Below are positions 52,827 through 61,442 of a stretch of DNA of 64,000 nt, one piece after another; within the stretch, counting starts at the first letter, position 1; every line of letters begins with the position of its first letter. The DNA lies in assembly GCA_016841325.1 (NCBI GenBank), contig JAENZJ010000013.1:42555-106554 (forward strand). Direction: 5' to 3'. The notes under the pieces were generated by a model. It searched no databases and was not told the DNA's origin. It saw only the letters and a program-made list of their open reading frames with translations. The translations under genes and the position numbers were made by a program. This DNA is from Thermincola carboxydiphila. Lineage in GTDB: Bacteria > Bacillota > Thermincolia > Thermincolales > UBA2595.

Positions 52827-52844
52827 AGATTATTAAACTAACTA
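52827..52844 (+). promoter_or_regulatory. Predicted Cascade target of the mini-CRISPR pseudo-spacer
   Basis: AGATTATTAAACTAACTA matches the pseudo-spacer segment at 52684-52701 (AGATTGCTAAACCAACTA) in 15 of 18 positions. Counted from the guide 5' end, mismatches are only at 6, 12 and 13, and the pairing then stops. It is flanked by GGG, i.e. CCC on the displaced strand at the PAM position. It covers about +11 to +29 of the predicted transcript. Confidence 0.65.
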
Positions 52845-52868
52845 GGGCGTCAAGGGGGATATTCCGGG

Positions 52869-52955
52869 GTGAAAGAACTATTTGATAGATTAATCGCTTT
52901 GTTTTTTCTGTTGTTTGTGGTAATCATTTCGATAGTTTTAATGAAGACCATGTAG
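52869..52955 (+). CDS. 28-aa hydrophobic peptide, candidate CRISPR-repressed toxin
   Basis: GTG start with AAGGGGG 10 bp upstream, 28 codons, TAG stop. Begins MKELFDRLIALFF, continues as one unbroken hydrophobic helix and ends VLMKTM: a single membrane-spanning peptide with charged ends, like type I toxins such as Fst or TxpA. It lies directly downstream of the predicted Cascade target and upstream of cas10d, with no terminator in between. Too short for similarity proof; it could also be a leader peptide. Confidence 0.5.
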   Translation: MKELFDRLIALFFLLFVVIISIVLMKTM

Positions 52956-53018
52956 TATTAATCATTTTCTTTTAGGCAAACTTTTAACTTCAATTACAAA
53001 TATTTCGGAGGTGAGAAA

Positions 53019-55763
53019 ATGGTTAGCAAAGAAATCCGGCAGGTTATAGTTAACAAAATGCTGGAACGTGGCTGGAGAAATAAATTAGCTAAGAAGGGGG
53101 AAAATGAACAATCTTTACTGGAACACTCTCTAAATGTTTTAGATGTTGTCATTACTTTAATTGACCAAAAACTGGTTAATTTTACAGAACGCGAGCAACA
53201 GATACTAGTATTGGCGGCTACTTGTCATGATATTGGGAAGGAGACTGATGAATGGCAGGACTATATTATTAAGGGAGGGAAATGGGTATCTCACACACGA
53301 CCGGATTTGGCTGAAACAATGATTGATGAAATTGCTGGTGAACTTGACTGGGAAATATCCAGTGAAGCATTGGCTGCAGTGAAACTTCATATGACTAATG
53401 AGCGCACTACTGGAGCCACGGTAACAGAACTGTTTACTGAACATAAAAATAATCAATGGAAAATTTTATGTGATTTAATAGATGCCATTGACAATTTTGT
53501 TTCTATTAGAGAATTGTTGAATGCAAAATACTACTGGGAAAATTCCGTTTTACGCCGATGCGCTCAAATTGACTATCACAGTGCAAGAGTTCGGGGGATT
53601 TCTACTACTTTATTACATAAAGCTGCTATGGAGGCTTATTTCCATAATGGGTGGTTTCCTGTTTTGTTTTTCCCAGAAGGCACGTTATATATCACGAAAT
53701 TAAGTAATGAAAAAAGGGTTAATAAAAATGATATCGAGAGCATCCTTAAGGAGAACTTCAAAGAATTATTTAAAAGGAAAAAAGAAAATTTTCCAAAGCT
53801 GTTGGTTGGGGGAATCCTGCAAACTTTTTTCCCTAAACCTGAACTATTTGATTTGCAAGACTTACGCTCATGTTTATGGGAAGCAACCAAGAGAGCAAAA
53901 GCAAAAGAAAAAGTAGACGAAAAGAATGTTTATAAATATTACAATATGAAGAGGTTGTTGGATGAGACAGGGGATTATAAAATTGCAAAATTAGGTGATG
54001 TAAAAGACTTGATCAAAATCAAAGATAAATTGCCGGAAGAGTATAAGAATCTGGTCAGAGATAAGAAAGAGCAATTTTCCCAGGAAGAAATCAACTTTTT
54101 AAGTAATAGAATGGGAAGGGCTCAACCCGAGATTGCGGTGCAAAAATATTTTACAAAAGTTATAGACCCCCGGAACGATCTCGTAAAGGAACATGAATTG
54201 AAATATTTTAAGCAAGCGTATGAAGAAATTTTCGGGGAAAACACGTTTGATATGTTGATGTCAACTTCAACTCTGATGCCGGCAAATGATGTTGTATTGG
54301 GTATTGACCATTTCTGGAATCAACCTGGGTGCAAATTTGGAGTTGAAGTTAGCAAGATCGAGCTTCTACCTGCCAAAAAACGTCAAAGAATATTGATTGA
54401 TACCTTGGTGGAAATTGCTGAACAGGGTTTCCGGCAAATTGAGAAAAAACCATCTATTGATCATTTTATTGAGAAAATATCTCATAATTTTATGAATGAT
54501 ATATATTACCCAGGTTCGGCGGACGCAGATATAAAAGAATTAACCCGACAGCAGATTAACTCATATACCCATGCCAAACGTAACCTTTGTGTAGAAAAGA
54601 AGGGTGACCACATCTGTCCGGTATGCAACTCCCGTTTTAAAAAAGGGGTCAGCGCTATAGCAGATATTCTTGATAAACCTGGAAGCTTTAACAATCGGGC
54701 TTTCGCCTATGACAGGATAGAAAATATCATGATTTGTCAGAATTGCTACTATGAACGATTATTACAGCAAATCGTTCTTGGCGGAAGACCAAAAGAAACA
54801 ATTTGTATTTTCCCACAAATGAACATTTCATTTTATGGCGGACAAATAATTGAAGAAAAAGTATTGGGATTCCAAATCAAAATGAAAGAAATAGAGGGAG
54901 GCGCTATAGAAAGTCCTAATTCAGTAATAAATTTAAGATGGCATGATAAAATAGCCCGAAATGTTGTCAATAATGATTTAGGCATGATGAGTACAGATGA
55001 ATTCTGTGAGTTATTTAAATATCAAATGCCGGATGAAACTCAAAAAAAGTGTTTCAAAAAGATGGTTACTTCGTTAGCTGAAGAGTTTGACGGAAATATT
55101 GAGGAAGTCAACCAGTTATATGGTAAACAATATGCATCCTGGGATGAACTTGCTCAGGAGGTTCAAGAGAGACCAGGTAACTTTGATCAGATCGTTCATG
55201 AAATATGTGTACAGGCTTACAATAGTTATCCGCAGTTAGAGGTTGTTTTTCAAACTCCTAATGTTATCATGATTCCTACTTATAACCCTGTAATTAATGA
55301 CAGTGGAGCAATAGGAGAAAAGGATGAGGCAGACAGCAAGAAAGTCCTCAAACAAATCCTAATTAGCTTAATGTTTTTTAAGTATTTGGATATGTCTGTA
55401 GCTATTTTAGAGGATAAGGAGAACTTTGGATTAATTGTCAATTCGGTTGCGGGAGCAGTATATATTCCGCCAAATGCTATTGTCAGGACACTTTTTAGCA
55501 ATAAAGTGGGTATTTCCACGGGTAATAAGGCGGCGAGTTGGATTTCCAGAACAGACGTCGATAAATGGTTGAATGGTTTAATTGCTGCAAATCAATTGAC
55601 GTATAGGCTGGATTACCCGCAAAAAAACAATTTATATACTATTTTAACTGCGGAACATGTGGGAAAACTCTTACGAAGGATAAAAATTAAGCGGAAAGGG
55701 ATTACAGGTTATGACATTGATAACCTGGAAAAATTGAAGGAGGTGTTATCTGAATGCTGGTAA
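53019..55763 (+). CDS. cas10d: Type I-D Cas10d/Csc3, HD nuclease large subunit
   Basis: 914 aa. N-terminal HD nuclease domain with LLEHSLNV (His36) and ATCHDIGKE (His70-Asp71). Four-cysteine zinc finger CPVC...CQNC (Cys533, 536, 573, 576) in the middle; the rest is the degenerate palm/large-subunit region, without a GGDD cyclase motif. In type I-D the HD nuclease sits on this subunit instead of Cas3. GGAGGTGAG precedes the ATG. It overlaps the next gene by 10 bp. Strongly AT-rich codon use compared with the window left of 49.6 kb. Confidence 0.85.
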   Translation: MVSKEIRQVIVNKMLERGWRNKLAKKGENEQSLLEHSLNVLDVVITLIDQKLVNFTEREQQILVLAATCHDIGKETDEWQDYIIKGGKWVSHTRPDLAETMIDEIAGELDWEISSEALAAVKLHMTNERTTGATVTELFTEHKNNQWKILCDLIDAIDNFVSIRELLNAKYYWENSVLRRCAQIDYHSARVRGISTTLLHKAAMEAYFHNGWFPVLFFPEGTLYITKLSNEKRVNKNDIESILKENFKELFKRKKENFPKLLVGGILQTFFPKPELFDLQDLRSCLWEATKRAKAKEKVDEKNVYKYYNMKRLLDETGDYKIAKLGDVKDLIKIKDKLPEEYKNLVRDKKEQFSQEEINFLSNRMGRAQPEIAVQKYFTKVIDPRNDLVKEHELKYFKQAYEEIFGENTFDMLMSTSTLMPANDVVLGIDHFWNQPGCKFGVEVSKIELLPAKKRQRILIDTLVEIAEQGFRQIEKKPSIDHFIEKISHNFMNDIYYPGSADADIKELTRQQINSYTHAKRNLCVEKKGDHICPVCNSRFKKGVSAIADILDKPGSFNNRAFAYDRIENIMICQNCYYERLLQQIVLGGRPKETICIFPQMNISFYGGQIIEEKVLGFQIKMKEIEGGAIESPNSVINLRWHDKIARNVVNNDLGMMSTDEFCELFKYQMPDETQKKCFKKMVTSLAEEFDGNIEEVNQLYGKQYASWDELAQEVQERPGNFDQIVHEICVQAYNSYPQLEVVFQTPNVIMIPTYNPVINDSGAIGEKDEADSKKVLKQILISLMFFKYLDMSVAILEDKENFGLIVNSVAGAVYIPPNAIVRTLFSNKVGISTGNKAASWISRTDVDKWLNGLIAANQLTYRLDYPQKNNLYTILTAEHVGKLLRRIKIKRKGITGYDIDNLEKLKEVLSECW

Positions 55764-56386
55764 GAAAACCTATCATTGCCAATCTTCAGAATGAAGACTA
55801 CAAAGAAGTGTTAAAGGATGTTGAAGAAATAGGAAAGCTTTTTGCTGACTACTTAGGCAGTTATACCAGCAAAAATTCAGGACGCAGCAAGCATTCGGAA
55901 ATGGGGCCTGTAGGGAAAATATTGCGTAAGGTGAAAACTTTTTGTGAAGGAGGTGCTGACTTAAAAGGTGAAGCCATCAGAATTCATCAGATGACGGCTA
56001 AGAATCCTTATTTGGCTGCAGAGACATTACAGAAATTGGAACAGGGTATTGATAAACTGGTCAATTTAGTTAGCAGTGTTCCGCTCAATGCACGGAACAG
56101 GATAATTGAACGGGTTGGGTACACTGTTTATTGGTATTATAACAAGGCCAGACAGGAGTATTTTGACCGGATAAGGCGGGAATTTACTGAATATATAATT
56201 CAGAAATATAAGAGTGAGAAGGCGTTACAAGAGGCGTGGGAAGACGAAAATATTAAATTTGACAAACTTCCTTATCCCTCTAAAACAACAGAAGGAACTG
56301 AACAAAAGAAAGCTGATGTGCAGGAGTTCCTGAACAGGAATAAAGAGGCTGAAGATTTTATAAAGACGATTGAAGAGGAGGAGTAA
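55754..56386 (+). CDS. Unassigned helical protein between cas10d and csc2 (candidate small subunit)
   Basis: 210 aa, not recognised. Helical, basic in the middle (HSEMGPVGKILRKVKTF, ARNRIIERVGYTVYWYYNKARQEY), acidic C-terminus ending in EEEE. It overlaps cas10d by 10 bp and sits 3 bp before csc2, so it is translated with the effector genes. In studied type I-D systems the small subunit Cas11d is made from an internal start within cas10d; this gene could be a separately encoded equivalent. That is inference from position, size and helical content. Confidence 0.6.
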   Translation: MLVRKPIIANLQNEDYKEVLKDVEEIGKLFADYLGSYTSKNSGRSKHSEMGPVGKILRKVKTFCEGGADLKGEAIRIHQMTAKNPYLAAETLQKLEQGIDKLVNLVSSVPLNARNRIIERVGYTVYWYYNKARQEYFDRIRREFTEYIIQKYKSEKALQEAWEDENIKFDKLPYPSKTTEGTEQKKADVQEFLNRNKEAEDFIKTIEEEE

Positions 56387-56389
56387 GTA

Positions 56390-57349
56390 ATGAATTTGCC
56401 TGAAGAACTAAAAGTCTTGGAGAAATATTTTGTAAAGCAACCCTATCCATTGTTGGGAGCGGAAACCATTCAAATCTTTTTATTTCGCGAAGTCCTTGAC
56501 TTTACGGTCTTGAGAACTGAAGATACGCGGGAATTGAACACAGTTATTACTCCGTTATCTACTGAGATCGATGAAAATGTCCAGCGGGTTGCCTTCCTTG
56601 GAAGTAAACAAAAAGCAGTTGAATCACGGCAAATGGAACGTCTTTTACGGACCGCCGCCAATGAAGCAAAATATCCTATTGAAGAATGTTACCTTAAGGA
56701 TTATCTTTGTTTAGAGTGTCCCAGATGTGCTTTATATGGAGGTACTAATGCATCAGCTTCCAAAACAACCAATGCTAATATTAAGCATAGAGTAGCTTAT
56801 TCAACAGCATTTTCTTTGGCTACTTTTGAACAGATTCAACAAGTAACTACATTTAATGGTATTAGTGATATGACAGTCCAAACCGGTCAGACCCTGAATG
56901 AACGCATCTCCGTTAAACCTGCAACAATTTTTCCAAGTATTGTAACTCTACACAGTGTTACCTGGAAAGAATTCATCTTGATGATGAAGACCATCTTAAG
57001 CAGTCATAAATATGGAGCAGAAAGCCGCATTGGCGGAGATGTACGAAATACTGTTGTTGGTATTACAGGAGGTTGGGAGGAATTTATTACTCCTTTAGAA
57101 TTTACAATAGAATTAAACTCAGAAGAAGGGAATAATTTTTCTACTGATAATGTAATTAAAATACTCAATAAGTATAAACCTCTGTTAGCAAATCAGAAAA
57201 ATGCAGTTATACTGTTAACTGAACAAGTGGAGAAAATTCTTAAATTCATCAGTGAATTTGCAATTAACAAGGAGTTTCTTACTGAGGCATATGATGACGT
57301 CCGTGCTTACAGGAGCATTCAAGAAAACTCAAAACCCAAAAAGAAGTAG
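56390..57349 (+). CDS. csc2: Type I-D Cas7 (Csc2), crRNA backbone subunit
   Basis: 319 aa. Contains the Csc2 cysteine cluster CLECPRCALYGG, followed by IKHRVAYSTAFSLA and the G-rich ESRIGGDVRNTVVGITGGW loop of Cas7 RAMP folds. Several copies would coat the crRNA spacer. Start ATG 56390 behind GAGGAGGAG, 3 bp after the preceding stop. Confidence 0.85.
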   Translation: MNLPEELKVLEKYFVKQPYPLLGAETIQIFLFREVLDFTVLRTEDTRELNTVITPLSTEIDENVQRVAFLGSKQKAVESRQMERLLRTAANEAKYPIEECYLKDYLCLECPRCALYGGTNASASKTTNANIKHRVAYSTAFSLATFEQIQQVTTFNGISDMTVQTGQTLNERISVKPATIFPSIVTLHSVTWKEFILMMKTILSSHKYGAESRIGGDVRNTVVGITGGWEEFITPLEFTIELNSEEGNNFSTDNVIKILNKYKPLLANQKNAVILLTEQVEKILKFISEFAINKEFLTEAYDDVRAYRSIQENSKPKKK

Positions 57350-57358
57350 GTGGTAGTG

Positions 57359-58081
57359 ATGCCAGTTGAACTCAACAAAAAAGCAATCAGGGTATTTGCA
57401 ATAACGTTGGAACCAATGGATTTTTTATGGTTTGCTTCATATGATGCCAGTGGCCTGGCCAATACAGAAGCGGTGATACATAATTATGCTCTTTCATATG
57501 CGCTTAGTCGTTTCGAACGTGGCATCACATACCGGGATTATCCAACCTATGAGGAAGATTTATCACAAATGCAGTGGTACTGTGTTCCGGCGAAAGCTGA
57601 AAAATATGAGAAAATCAGTTTTTCTTGGAATGCAATTAACTCGTGTACCCAACAAACGATGGATGCCAGTTTTAATAAAAAAAACACCCCGATGTTGGGC
57701 AAGAAAAATACAATAGCTCCTATTCCCTTTAGTAAATTTACTTTTTATGCATTTAACTTTAATAACGAACAGCCTGTTAGGGTGATAAGGTTGGGAAAAA
57801 AGAGGGCCCCCTGCCGATTAACCTGGGAAGAGATTCCTAATCCTGTTGCTATTAAAAAAGATCAATGCAAGCCGAGTCACTGTATTAATCCTTTGGATGT
57901 GCAAGGAAATATGCTTCAGTATCAAATTGTTTCTATCCCCCCTTCTCTGGTGTTAAAAACTGTGATTATACAAGATGACTGGGAGATTAGAAGTAAAAAT
58001 CATTCTATCCATGTTCCGCATTGTGTTTGTATAAGGGGTGGGTTTAGTGATAATAACAAAATACAAGATAGAACAAGTTAA
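57359..58081 (+). CDS. csc1: Type I-D Cas5 (Csc1)
   Basis: About 240 aa. Csc1-like features: AITLEPMDFLWFASYDASGL near the N-terminus and EAVIHNYALSYAL, then a G-x-RGG-like end (CVCIRGGFS). Cas5 proteins cap the 5' handle of the crRNA. ATG 57359 chosen because AGGTGG lies 5 bp upstream; an in-frame GTG at 57350 overlaps that site. Its end overlaps cas3' by about 35 bp. Confidence 0.82.
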   Translation: MPVELNKKAIRVFAITLEPMDFLWFASYDASGLANTEAVIHNYALSYALSRFERGITYRDYPTYEEDLSQMQWYCVPAKAEKYEKISFSWNAINSCTQQTMDASFNKKNTPMLGKKNTIAPIPFSKFTFYAFNFNNEQPVRVIRLGKKRAPCRLTWEEIPNPVAIKKDQCKPSHCINPLDVQGNMLQYQIVSIPPSLVLKTVIIQDDWEIRSKNHSIHVPHCVCIRGGFSDNNKIQDRTS

Positions 58082-60041
58082 ATGTCAAGAATATGAGAAG
58101 TACTGGCCTGGAAGGTATCCCTATCAACATCAGGCGGCTGTTTTTTCAAATTGGAACAGCCAGAGAAATTTTTTAGTTACTACAAAAACAGGAAGTGGAA
58201 AAACCGTTGCTGCAGCCTTCCCAATTGTGGTTTATGAAGAATCCGCGGTCTTCCTTTATCCCACCAATGCTCTTGTTGAAGATCAAGAAAAAAGTATTGC
58301 CAATATGTTAACAGAAATGAACTACCCGTATTATTCATACAAGGCAGAGACCGATTTTGACAGGAATCTGTATGAACAGGCCAGATTTATTTTATTGAAG
58401 ATTGATGCAACTAATCTGGAACATTTTCGGCGACTAATGCATAAACCCTCTAAAGGGAAGGCTTTGAAGGATCTTTTTTCCCAACCCAAACCCATCCTGC
58501 TCCTTACTAATCCAGATACATTATTTTATATTCTCACATTTTTTTACGCACATAGCGGAGAGCTACTGGGTTATTTGCAAAAATTTAACAGTGTCGTTTT
58601 AGATGAGTTTCATTTGTATGCAGGGATTGAATTAGCACATATCTTGTTTATGTTAGAATACTTTAAGTTTTTGGGAATATTTCACCGCACAGTTTTATTA
58701 AGTGCCACTCCTGACAAAGAGGTTAAGCAATTGCTCGATGTACTTATTAACCCTGTGGAAATAACAAGTGACACCAAGACTGGTTTTCCTGTTATTAATT
58801 GGAGGACAAGTACCCATGAGATTAAATTTGTTTATGATATGGAAATGGGAAATGTAGTTGAACAGGCTATTAGCATTGTTAAGAAAATGTTACCAGAATT
58901 GCATAACATGGTTCCCACAGTTAATGAAGTTCCACTAGTGGTAATTTTCAACTCGGTAATAGATGCTATTTATTTTGAAGATTTGCTAATCAAAGACTTA
59001 AATATTTCAGTGGACCAAATCGGGTCATACCGGGGATTGGTAGGCAAAGAGGCGCGAACGGTTAAGAACAAACTGATTGTGGTCGGAACCAGCGCTATCG
59101 AGGTCGGAATTGATTTTGATTGCAGGTATTTAATCTTTGAGGCCAGTGACAGGGCCAGCTTTTTACAAAGAATCGGACGGATTGGGCGTCATCGACCGGG
59201 AAGTGCATTTTTGGTTTATGGCCGCGAACATGGACAGGAGGTTGATGCTTTTTCAGAGCTGCCGGAATCGGTTGAACGGGACAGTTTTGAAAAGGTAATT
59301 GAGCAAATATTTGAGGGAAGAGACTCCCTGGCCTGGTTTGTACGAACCGAGGGTGGCATTATCACTGTTAGTGCTCTTGTATACCGTCTGGTCTTGAGTG
59401 TTGCTAATGAACGCCAAGCTACCAAAGAACAGCGAAAATTTATTCAGAAGAAATTAGATGATTTACTACAAGCATATTGTGAAAAGATTAATGCCACAAA
59501 TTTTTTGCCGAAAGTGCGTAGGTACTTTAAAAGGATTAAGGACTTAAAATGGCTGCAGGTTTATCTCAATACCATGAGTTTTAGGGCTGGGAGTAAGAAC
59601 GTAAAAGTATATGACATAAGAGAAAAAAATATTGGTCGTGAATTAGGGGCAGCTTATGAGGCTGATTTACAAAAAGTTTTATCCAGAGGCAGTATTATAA
59701 GCTGCAGTTTCGAAAAGAGGAATGGGTACAAGATAGTAGTAAATGGATATACCACTTTCAAAAAAATATCTGTTTTAGTTAACGTAAGAGATAATGAAAT
59801 GTGTTTATTTAAGACAACAAAGGAAGTCCCGGAAATATTGTTTTTAAAGGGCAATTCGGGAATATCTGAACTGGCAGGTTATTTCCGGCAGCAGGAACAA
59901 CTTTTTGTTATTGTTCCTGCATCAATTGAACCATATTTGGACTGGCGAATAAGTTGTTATCCTTGTAATATTGGTTATATTGCCTTTGGTGGCGGAGCAT
60001 TTTTATTAAGGGAATTATGCAAACGTTTTCTTAACATTTAA
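58047..60041 (+). CDS. cas3: Type I-D Cas3' helicase (no HD domain)
   Basis: About 664 aa superfamily 2 helicase. Motif I TKTGSGKTVAAA, motif II VVLDEFHLYAG (DEFH), motif III LLSATP, motif V VGTSAIEVGIDFDC, and motif VI QRIGRIGRHRPG. There is no HD nuclease domain at either end, in keeping with HD being on Cas10d. It would unwind target DNA after Cascade binding. GTG 58047 has GGGGTGGG upstream; a GTG at 58038 is an alternative. Confidence 0.88.
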   Translation: MIITKYKIEQVKCQEYEKYWPGRYPYQHQAAVFSNWNSQRNFLVTTKTGSGKTVAAAFPIVVYEESAVFLYPTNALVEDQEKSIANMLTEMNYPYYSYKAETDFDRNLYEQARFILLKIDATNLEHFRRLMHKPSKGKALKDLFSQPKPILLLTNPDTLFYILTFFYAHSGELLGYLQKFNSVVLDEFHLYAGIELAHILFMLEYFKFLGIFHRTVLLSATPDKEVKQLLDVLINPVEITSDTKTGFPVINWRTSTHEIKFVYDMEMGNVVEQAISIVKKMLPELHNMVPTVNEVPLVVIFNSVIDAIYFEDLLIKDLNISVDQIGSYRGLVGKEARTVKNKLIVVGTSAIEVGIDFDCRYLIFEASDRASFLQRIGRIGRHRPGSAFLVYGREHGQEVDAFSELPESVERDSFEKVIEQIFEGRDSLAWFVRTEGGIITVSALVYRLVLSVANERQATKEQRKFIQKKLDDLLQAYCEKINATNFLPKVRRYFKRIKDLKWLQVYLNTMSFRAGSKNVKVYDIREKNIGRELGAAYEADLQKVLSRGSIISCSFEKRNGYKIVVNGYTTFKKISVLVNVRDNEMCLFKTTKEVPEILFLKGNSGISELAGYFRQQEQLFVIVPASIEPYLDWRISCYPCNIGYIAFGGGAFLLRELCKRFLNI

Positions 60042-60066
60042 CCTTTATATTCAAGAAGGTGATTCC

Positions 60067-61074
60067 ATGCATATTCATGTTACTGACTTCGGATGCTCAC
60101 TGGGTAAAAAAAGTGAGCGCCTGGTAGTCAAAGATAAAGGCAAAGTTAAAGAAGAACATCCGTTTTTTAATGTGGAAACGGTAACGGTTGACTCAAGAGG
60201 GGTATCCCTTTCATCAGACGTAATCAGGGAATGCATGGAACACGGTATCCAGATAAATTTCCTGTCAGGGTCAGGTAAGCCTTATGCCAAACTGTCATCC
60301 CCTAATTTGACCGGGACCGTTATTACCAGAAGGGAGCAGATTCTGGCATATATTGACGAGCGAAGCGTGGTTCTGGGTAAAACATTTGTGGAAGGCAAGC
60401 TGAGGAACCAGGCTAATCTGCTAAAATATTTCAGCAAATACCGGAAAAGCGCTGGGAAAGAAATTTATCAGGAAATTGTTTCAGGTATTGAAAAGATTGG
60501 CAATATACAGACTGAGCTTACGGATGTGGACGGAAAATGCATTGATGAAGTGCGAGGGGCGCTGCTTTCCATAGAGGGAAGGGGAGCCAATACTTATTGG
60601 GATACCTTACGGCAGATTTTGGAAGGCCGGATCGATTTTCCCGGTCGGGAACACCGGGGTACCACCGACCCTTTTAACTCTTTGTTAAATTACGGATATG
60701 GCATCCTTTATCAGCAGGTTTGGGGGGCAGTGTTATTGGCTGGTTTGGAACCTTTTGCAGGTTTCCTTCATGTAGACAGGCCGGGTAAGCCTTCTCTGAT
60801 TCTTGACCTGGTAGAGGAATTCCGTCAGCCTGTTGTTGACCGTACAGTGGTAGCTATGGTTAATAAGGGGGCAGAAGTAAAAATGGATGATAACGGTCTG
60901 GAACAGAAAACCAGAAAAGAACTGGCAGCCAAGATAATTGAACGGTTGGAAACACCGGTACTCTTTGAGGGAAAAAAGACAAAATTAAAACACGTTGTTC
61001 AGAAACAGTCACGGAGGTTAGCCATGTTTTTGCGCGGACAGGCAAAGTACCGGTGTTTTGTTAGCAGTTGGTGA
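60067..61074 (+). CDS. cas1: Cas1 integrase
   Basis: 335 aa. Catalytic triad regions: SIEGRGANTYW (Glu), GFLHVDRPGKPSL (His) and DLVEEFRQ (Asp/Glu). N-terminal beta domain ends with the SSDVIRECMEHGIQINFLSG segment typical of Cas1. Inserts new spacers together with Cas2. AAGGTGATTCC precedes the ATG, 25 bp after cas3'. Confidence 0.93.
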   Translation: MHIHVTDFGCSLGKKSERLVVKDKGKVKEEHPFFNVETVTVDSRGVSLSSDVIRECMEHGIQINFLSGSGKPYAKLSSPNLTGTVITRREQILAYIDERSVVLGKTFVEGKLRNQANLLKYFSKYRKSAGKEIYQEIVSGIEKIGNIQTELTDVDGKCIDEVRGALLSIEGRGANTYWDTLRQILEGRIDFPGREHRGTTDPFNSLLNYGYGILYQQVWGAVLLAGLEPFAGFLHVDRPGKPSLILDLVEEFRQPVVDRTVVAMVNKGAEVKMDDNGLEQKTRKELAAKIIERLETPVLFEGKKTKLKHVVQKQSRRLAMFLRGQAKYRCFVSSW

Positions 61075-61163
61075 AATGAGGTTCCAAATGAGTTGGGTTT
61101 CAAGGGTTCTAAATGAGCCGGGTTTCAATTAAAGTGGTGTTTTATGTAAAGCAGGTGGTAAAG

Positions 61164-61442
61164 TTGAAGACAATTGTAGTATATGATATTGAAAATGACC
61201 GGATACGGAACAGGATTTTTAATGCATGCAAAGACTATGGGCTGGAGCATATCCAGTACAGCGCCTTTTTTGGAGAATTGAACCATAACCGGCGCGGTGA
61301 GTTGAAACAGCGTCTGAAGCGTACGTTAGGCAAGAAAAAGGGTAAAATCTTTATCTGCCCTGTATGTGATAAGGACTTAAGGCTGCTGGATGAAATAGTT
61401 GTATATGAACACGAAGGTGATACCGGTGAAATTGAGGGTTAG
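61164..61442 (+). CDS. cas2: Cas2
   Basis: 92 aa ferredoxin-like fold: TIVVYDIENDRIRNRIFNAC with the conserved Asp, then YSAFFGELN and IFICPVCDKDL. TTG 61164 chosen because GCAGGTGG lies 5 bp upstream and the family starts two residues before the first strand. The 90 bp before it hold two near-copies of a TGAG-GGTTTCAA word but no other gene. It overlaps cas4. Confidence 0.88.
   Translation: MKTIVVYDIENDRIRNRIFNACKDYGLEHIQYSAFFGELNHNRRGELKQRLKRTLGKKKGKIFICPVCDKDLRLLDEIVVYEHEGDTGEIEG

Noticed and set aside
52851..52875. A third degenerate repeat on the plus strand (CAAGGGGGA ... GGGGTGAAAG)
   Set aside because: Similarity is too short and interrupted; the bases are better explained as the Shine-Dalgarno and start of the small ORF.
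53019..60041. Assignment of the locus to type I-B
   Set aside because: HD domain on the large subunit, HD-less helicase, and Csc1/Csc2-like Cas5/Cas7 point to type I-D.
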